Source of the DNA: JAFAVN01 sp036378375
GTDB lineage: Bacteria > Verrucomicrobiota > Verrucomicrobiia > Chthoniobacterales > JAFAMB01
Reading direction: 5' to 3'
Assembly: GCA_036378375.1 (NCBI GenBank)
Contig: DASUWQ010000422.1
Span: 1-9,707, forward strand
DNA length: 9,707 bases
Shown here: piece by piece, positions 6,853-9,707 of the stretch
Layout: each line of letters opens with the position of its first letter
Numbering within the stretch: the first letter of the stretch is position 1
Program-made: the position numbers and the translations under genes
Notes under the pieces: model-generated
Told to the model about the DNA's origin: nothing
Database searches by the model: none
The model's input: the letters and a program-made list of their open reading frames with translations, nothing else

Positions 6853-7701
6853 ATGGCACTACTCTCCAGCTTTAATGAGGATCGACCAGTCTCGTATATT
6901 CGCGGCTATCCGATTTACTGCGCCACGCTGCTCACCGTGGCCTATGGGGTGGGCATATTACTGAGCGCTTTTTTGCACCAGACGATCGACCTCCTGGGAC
7001 TGTTCGCCTTTTCGCTTCCCCGGTCAATCCTGCAGGGTCACCTCTGGCAAATCGTAACGCACAGTTTCGTCAACCTTCCGTCGTTTTTTACCCTGTTCAG
7101 CTTGTTCTTCTTATATATCGCCGCCGTCGAAGTGGAGAAGTATATCGGGCGGGCACGGTTTTTAACGCTCTACGGATTATTTATCCTGACGCCGATCATC
7201 GCCTATTCGCTTTGGGCGCTTCTCCTTCGTGAATCCTATCCGCTTTACGGCGACTACTTTGTAACCGTCGGCTTCTTTATCGCCTTCTGTACCTTGTATC
7301 CTGGCCTCCAATGGCTCGGTTTCCTGTCACTAAGATGGCTCGGCGTAATCTCCTATGCCATAGGTGCCATAATGCATATAAGCCAGGGAGACTGGGTGAA
7401 TTTCTTTACGCTTACCCTGGTTTGCTTGGCTTCGTTCGGGTACATCCGATTTCTGCAATCCGGATTCGAATTCCCAAGCATCCCTAATCCGCTTGGCGCC
7501 CTGAGACGTCCTCGTTTTCGGGTAGTCTCGAAACCGAGCAGCCGTTCGGCGCCCACCACCGATTTCAGGCCGGCCGATAGCAACGAGATCGATCGATTGC
7601 TCGATAAAATCGCGAAATATGGTCTGGCCAGTTTGTCAGCTAAAGAACGAGATGCTCTCGAGCGAGCGCGAGCTCGGTTACTGGAGAAAGATAGGAATTG
7701 A
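6853..7701 (+). CDS. Rhomboid-fold membrane protein, probably catalytically inactive
   Basis: The 282-residue product has about six membrane segments and rhomboid landmarks in order: GHLWQIVTHSFVN (62-74) corresponds to the 'G.WR..T..F.H' segment, and VEVEKYIGRARFLTLYGLF (92-110) to the 'LE...G...F...Y' loop and helix. Active rhomboids then carry GxSG in helix 4; here the region reads YFVTVGFFIAFCTLYPG (135-151) with no serine. A histidine (175) lies in the later helix region, but not in the usual H.xG context. The basic cytosolic tail ends in EIDRLLDKIAKYGLASLSAK plus ERDALERA (245-272), a short conserved module I associate with rhomboid-family proteins (I believe DUF6576). It is therefore probably a pseudoprotease that binds or guides membrane proteins. 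It ends 26 bp before mazG and is likely cotranscribed with it. Fold confident, inactivity inferred. Confidence 0.85.
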   Translation: MALLSSFNEDRPVSYIRGYPIYCATLLTVAYGVGILLSAFLHQTIDLLGLFAFSLPRSILQGHLWQIVTHSFVNLPSFFTLFSLFFLYIAAVEVEKYIGRARFLTLYGLFILTPIIAYSLWALLLRESYPLYGDYFVTVGFFIAFCTLYPGLQWLGFLSLRWLGVISYAIGAIMHISQGDWVNFFTLTLVCLASFGYIRFLQSGFEFPSIPNPLGALRRPRFRVVSKPSSRSAPTTDFRPADSNEIDRLLDKIAKYGLASLSAKERDALERARARLLEKDRN

Positions 7702-7703
7702 TT

Positions 7704-7727
7704 CTGGGTCTCCCAGGGACTTTTTAG
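7704..7727 (+). promoter_or_regulatory. Short hairpin overlapping the mazG ribosome binding site
   Basis: CTGGG (7704-7708) and CCCAG (7712-7716) can pair across a TCT loop. The 3' arm shares bases with the likely Shine-Dalgarno AGGGA (7715-7719), 8 bases before the mazG ATG. A run of five T follows at 7721-7725. The five-pair stem is weak; it might tune mazG translation or cause partial termination. Confidence 0.35.
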
Positions 7728-8504
7728 ATGGTTTCGCCAATCGACCGCTTAAAGCAAATCGTGGAGCGGTTGCGTTCTCCCGATGGTTGCCCGTGGGACC
7801 GGGAACAGACGCATGAATCGTTAAAGCCGCACCTAATCGAAGAATGTTATGAACTGATCGATTCCATCGATGAGAACGACGATCAGGGGATGCAGGAAGA
7901 ATTGGGTGACCTCTTATTACAGGTGGTTTTGCACGCTCAAATGGCCAGCGAAGAAGGCCGTTTCGATTTTGATGCAGTCGCGGACGTTATCTCAGAAAAG
8001 CTGATCCGCCGCCATCCCCATGTCTTTGGCGACACAAGGTTAGCCACCAGCGATGCCGTCCTAAAGCAATGGGACGCGATCAAGCGCCGGGAGAAAACGG
8101 ACCGGGCATCGGCCCTGGATGGTGTTCCTCGCGGCTTACCGGCACTTGCCAAGGCCCAAAAGACACAGTCGAAAGCCGCCAGAGTCGGATTTGATTGGGC
8201 AGATGCCGAAGGCTCGCTTCAGAAGGTAAACGAGGAAGTTAAGGAACTGCAGCAAGCAGACACCGGCGAAAAGCTGGCAGAAGAACTTGGCGACCTTTTG
8301 TTCTCGGCTGTCAATTTCGCTCGCAAGAGCAAACTCGATGCGGAAGGGCTACTGCAGGCTGCCACCCGCAAGTTCTCTGAACGGTTTCGTAAAATGGAAG
8401 CCTTGGCCGAATCTCGCGGTTTAGTTTTCTCTTCTCTCACGTTGAGCGAGATGGACAAGCTGTGGGACGAAGTGAAGGCCGGTCAAGCAGTCAGTAAACA
8501 ATGA
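7728..8504 (+). CDS. mazG: Nucleoside triphosphate pyrophosphohydrolase MazG
   Basis: MazG hydrolyses NTPs and dNTPs to the monophosphate and pyrophosphate, cleaning damaged nucleotides and, in E. coli, affecting ppGpp levels. The 258 residues match E. coli MazG in length (about 263) and contain both tandem MazG domains. The N-terminal one has the family opening LRSPDGCPWDREQTHESL (15-32), metal ligands EECYE (38-42) and EELGD (57-61), and RRHPHVFGD (94-102). The C-terminal one has EEVKE (169-173) and EELGD (185-189), so both sites keep the EExxE...ExxD metal set. The family phrase VGFDW is at 153-157 and the end is MDKLWDEVK (242-250). The ATG at 7728 is preceded by AGGGA with good spacing. 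It is second in an operon after the rhomboid-like gene and converges on the PEBP gene. Confidence 0.97.
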   Translation: MVSPIDRLKQIVERLRSPDGCPWDREQTHESLKPHLIEECYELIDSIDENDDQGMQEELGDLLLQVVLHAQMASEEGRFDFDAVADVISEKLIRRHPHVFGDTRLATSDAVLKQWDAIKRREKTDRASALDGVPRGLPALAKAQKTQSKAARVGFDWADAEGSLQKVNEEVKELQQADTGEKLAEELGDLLFSAVNFARKSKLDAEGLLQAATRKFSERFRKMEALAESRGLVFSSLTLSEMDKLWDEVKAGQAVSKQ

Positions 8505-8586
8505 GCAGTAGGTCAGGATGCTGGAAGCGGCTCTCAGCACACTCTAACGACTCGGGGCAATCCCTCCTCATTTCTCGGGCTGCGAG

Positions 8587-9165
8587 TCACTTCCCGTAAA
8601 CAAGCACCTCTTCAGCGCTGGCCACGGTACTCTTCTTAATCGCTGCGGTGGCTTCAGAAATCTTGGATTTCCCAGTGATTGGAAGCTGCTGAGCCTTTAG
8701 GGCGTAAACGATAAAATGATAGCGGTGCCGGCTATTGCCTGGAGGACAGGGGCCACCATAGCCGGCCTCACCCCAATCGTTGTACAATTGAATTGAACCG
8801 CTTGGGGCTTTGTGATTCGCGATATTCCCCGCACCTTCCGATAGCTTTTTCGTTTCAACCGGCAGGTTTACGATTACCCAATGATAGAATCCGCCGCTCA
8901 CCGGCGCATCTTGGTCCCAGACCACGATAGCGAGGCTTTTGGCTGAAGCCGGTACTCCGTTCCAACTGATTTCAGGCGATATATTTTCGCCCGAACAACC
9001 TGAATGATTGTATACGAAGCGGGCCGGAACAACGTCATTCGCCTTCAGCCCCGCCACGTTCACTTGGAATACTTCAGCTCCAGCCGCGCTACATATGAGT
9101 TCCGGCGCAAAGACGTAAACAGCCACGAAAGTGGCGCTGCACAGGAATGCTTTCCCGCTTTTCAT
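8587..9165 (-). CDS. Secreted YbhB/YbcL-type phosphatidylethanolamine-binding protein (PEBP) homologue
   Basis: From the ATG at 9165 the protein has 192 residues: a signal peptide (MKSGK, hydrophobic core, AGA cleavage motif near residue 30) and a PEBP domain. Family signatures are NISPEISW (61-68), DQDAP (84-88), HW (95-96) within HWVIVNLP, GYGGPCPP (135-142) and HRYHF (147-151). DQDAP, the His and GPCPP line the anion-binding pocket of the family. Bacterial members are called 'Raf kinase inhibitor-like', but their role is unclear; this one should be periplasmic, or outer-membrane facing. An upstream in-frame ATG at 9207 adds 14 residues; neither start has a clear Shine-Dalgarno, and I prefer 9165 because it gives a standard signal peptide. 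The stop at 8587 is 82 bp from the end of mazG; only a weak GACTCG/CGAGTC stem was seen between them. Confidence 0.93.
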   Translation of the reverse strand: MKSGKAFLCSATFVAVYVFAPELICSAAGAEVFQVNVAGLKANDVVPARFVYNHSGCSGENISPEISWNGVPASAKSLAIVVWDQDAPVSGGFYHWVIVNLPVETKKLSEGAGNIANHKAPSGSIQLYNDWGEAGYGGPCPPGNSRHRYHFIVYALKAQQLPITGKSKISEATAAIKKSTVASAEEVLVYGK

Positions 9166-9278
9166 AAGGCAACATTGAGCTGACGAGAACATGTACCGCG
9201 TTCGCATAGAAAGCCAGTTCGGTCGGCACCGTGGAGCGCTGCCTTAGGATAAAGCTCGGAGCCAGGCGGGCCGTCGGT

Positions 9279-9481
9279 CTGGAGGGGAGCCGCTTTTACC
9301 CGAACCTGGTTTGCGCGCACATTCCTGAAACCCCGCGTTTGCTGCCTGGGCGTGTACTTTGCAGGCGGCTCCCGCGAACGGCCCCTGATGCCCTCGTAAC
9401 CCAACGCGATCCACTGTTTCCTCCCGGCTCTACACGACCAGATGAAAACAACGCCGTGAAACGTTAGCGGGAGCCGCCCGC
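9279..9481. repeat. Nested inverted-repeat element, copy B (shortened)
   Basis: A 17-bp block CTGGAGGGGAGCCGCTT (9279-9295) is identical to the end of the left outer arm of copy A (2619-2635). A 23-bp block at 9361-9383 is identical to 2702-2724 of copy A. GCGGGAGCCGCC at 9467-9478 matches 2809-2820. The inner arms 9361-9375 and 9467-9481 pair at 14 of 15 positions. The right outer arm and the first half of the left outer arm of copy A are not recognisable here. The DNA between the blocks shows little similarity to copy A, yet the spacing is nearly the same. It occupies the gap between the divergent PEBP gene and the gene at 9577; apart from this and the heptamer tract, I see nothing gene-like in 9208-9576. 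Confidence 0.8.
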
Positions 9482-9502
9482 TAAATGAACGGCTTCCGCC
9501 AA

Positions 9503-9537
9503 TCACCTCTCACCCCTTACATCTCAGGTCTCACGGC
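9503..9537. repeat. Heptamer tandem repeat (TCACNTC) after element B
   Basis: Five in-phase 7-mers: TCACCTC, TCACCCC, TTACATC, TCAGGTC, TCACGGC. In a shifted phase the units read CACCTCT-like, close to the AACCTCT unit of the tract that follows element A. The match is imperfect. Confidence 0.5.
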
Positions 9538-9566
9538 CCCATTTGCACCGTCCTGTCCCGGCGTTT

Positions 9567-9570
9567 AGGG
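9567..9570 (+). promoter_or_regulatory. Shine-Dalgarno of the gene at 9577
   Basis: AGGG lies six bases before the ATG at 9577-9579, supporting this start. It directly follows the TCCCGGCGTTT 11-mer also found upstream of the rhomboid-like gene. Confidence 0.5.
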
Positions 9571-9576
9571 TTACCG

Positions 9577-9707
9577 ATGGCTGAAACTCCGTTTCCGTCG
9601 CCAGAGGAATTGCAAAAGAAGATCCAAGAGTTCATGAAAGCGAACTTTGGCGACAAGGTTTCTGTTGCTGCGTTTCCACAACCTGAGGTGACCGAAGAAG
9701 AACCTCC
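9577..9707 (+). CDS. N-terminal 43 codons of an unidentified protein (3' truncated)
   Basis: An open frame starts at ATG 9577 with a good Shine-Dalgarno and runs off the window end without a stop. The visible residues, MAETPFPSPEELQKKIQEFM followed by KANFGDKVSVAAFPQPEVTEEEP, form a short amphipathic helix and then an acidic, proline-containing linker. There is no signal peptide or membrane segment, so a cytosolic protein is likely. A PEELQKK..EFM..NFG opening faintly recalls the N-terminal extension of some AAA+/ClpX-like ATPases, but the diagnostic part lies outside the window and I do not assign a function. Confidence 0.65.
   Translation, partial: MAETPFPSPEELQKKIQEFMKANFGDKVSVAAFPQPEVTEEEP

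Noticed and set aside
8549..8588. Possible bidirectional terminator between mazG and the PEBP gene
   Set aside because: Only a 6-bp GACTCG/CGAGTC stem with a 28-base loop and no T or A run was found, so it is too weak to call.
9231..9467. A 78-codon plus-strand open frame in the last gap
   Set aside because: It is also created by element B; no Shine-Dalgarno and no domain, and the opposite-strand frame is equally open.
9162..9506. A 114-codon minus-strand open frame upstream of the PEBP gene
   Set aside because: It crosses element B and overlaps the PEBP start in another frame; it is low-complexity and Arg/Gly-rich, with no recognisable domain.
1..9707. tRNA, rRNA, riboswitch or phage attachment site
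   Set aside because: Reading the gaps by eye showed no tRNA-like cloverleaf ends, rRNA segments, known riboswitch cores or integrase-associated repeats.

Overview
The window looks like chromosomal DNA of a free-living Gram-negative bacterium, with base composition near 50-55% GC judged by eye. Family resemblances (a TerB/FHA-like/ABC fusion transporter, a DUF4337 protein, a rhomboid-like protein with a conserved C-terminal tail, and abundant heptamer repeats between genes) make me favour a soil-type Verrucomicrobiota lineage. This is an inference from protein style only; no rRNA or marker gene is present.

Layout, left to right. Positions 1-1797 (+) hold the 3' end of an EmrA/HlyD-like membrane fusion protein and a complete 14-helix DHA2 (EmrB/QacA type) exporter, i.e. 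most of a drug-efflux operon. After a gap ending in a heptamer-repeat tract comes a DUF4337 membrane protein (2036-2578, +). Its 3' end converges on a very large ABCG-like half-transporter (2974-6543, -) with a TerB-like N-terminal domain and FHA-like modules. The convergent gap carries a nested inverted-repeat element (copy A) followed by heptamer repeats. A divergent promoter region (6544-6852) separates the ABC gene from a two-gene operon: a rhomboid-fold membrane protein that appears to have lost its catalytic serine (6853-7701, +) and MazG nucleotide pyrophosphohydrolase (7728-8504, +). A secreted PEBP/YbhB-type protein (8587-9165, -) converges on mazG. The last gap holds a second, shorter copy (B) of the nested element, again followed by heptamer repeats, and then the first 43 codons of an unidentified gene (9577 onward, +).

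The protein genes are mostly envelope and housekeeping functions: efflux, a regulated ABC exporter, a membrane scaffold or pseudoprotease, and nucleotide-pool cleaning. They do not form one pathway. The most unusual material is between genes: two elements in which GGCTCCC/GGGAGCC blocks keep almost the same spacing (83 and 103 bp in A, 82 and 102 bp in B) although the DNA between the blocks is not recognisably similar, and three tracts of imperfect 7-bp tandem repeats, one running in phase up to a start codon.
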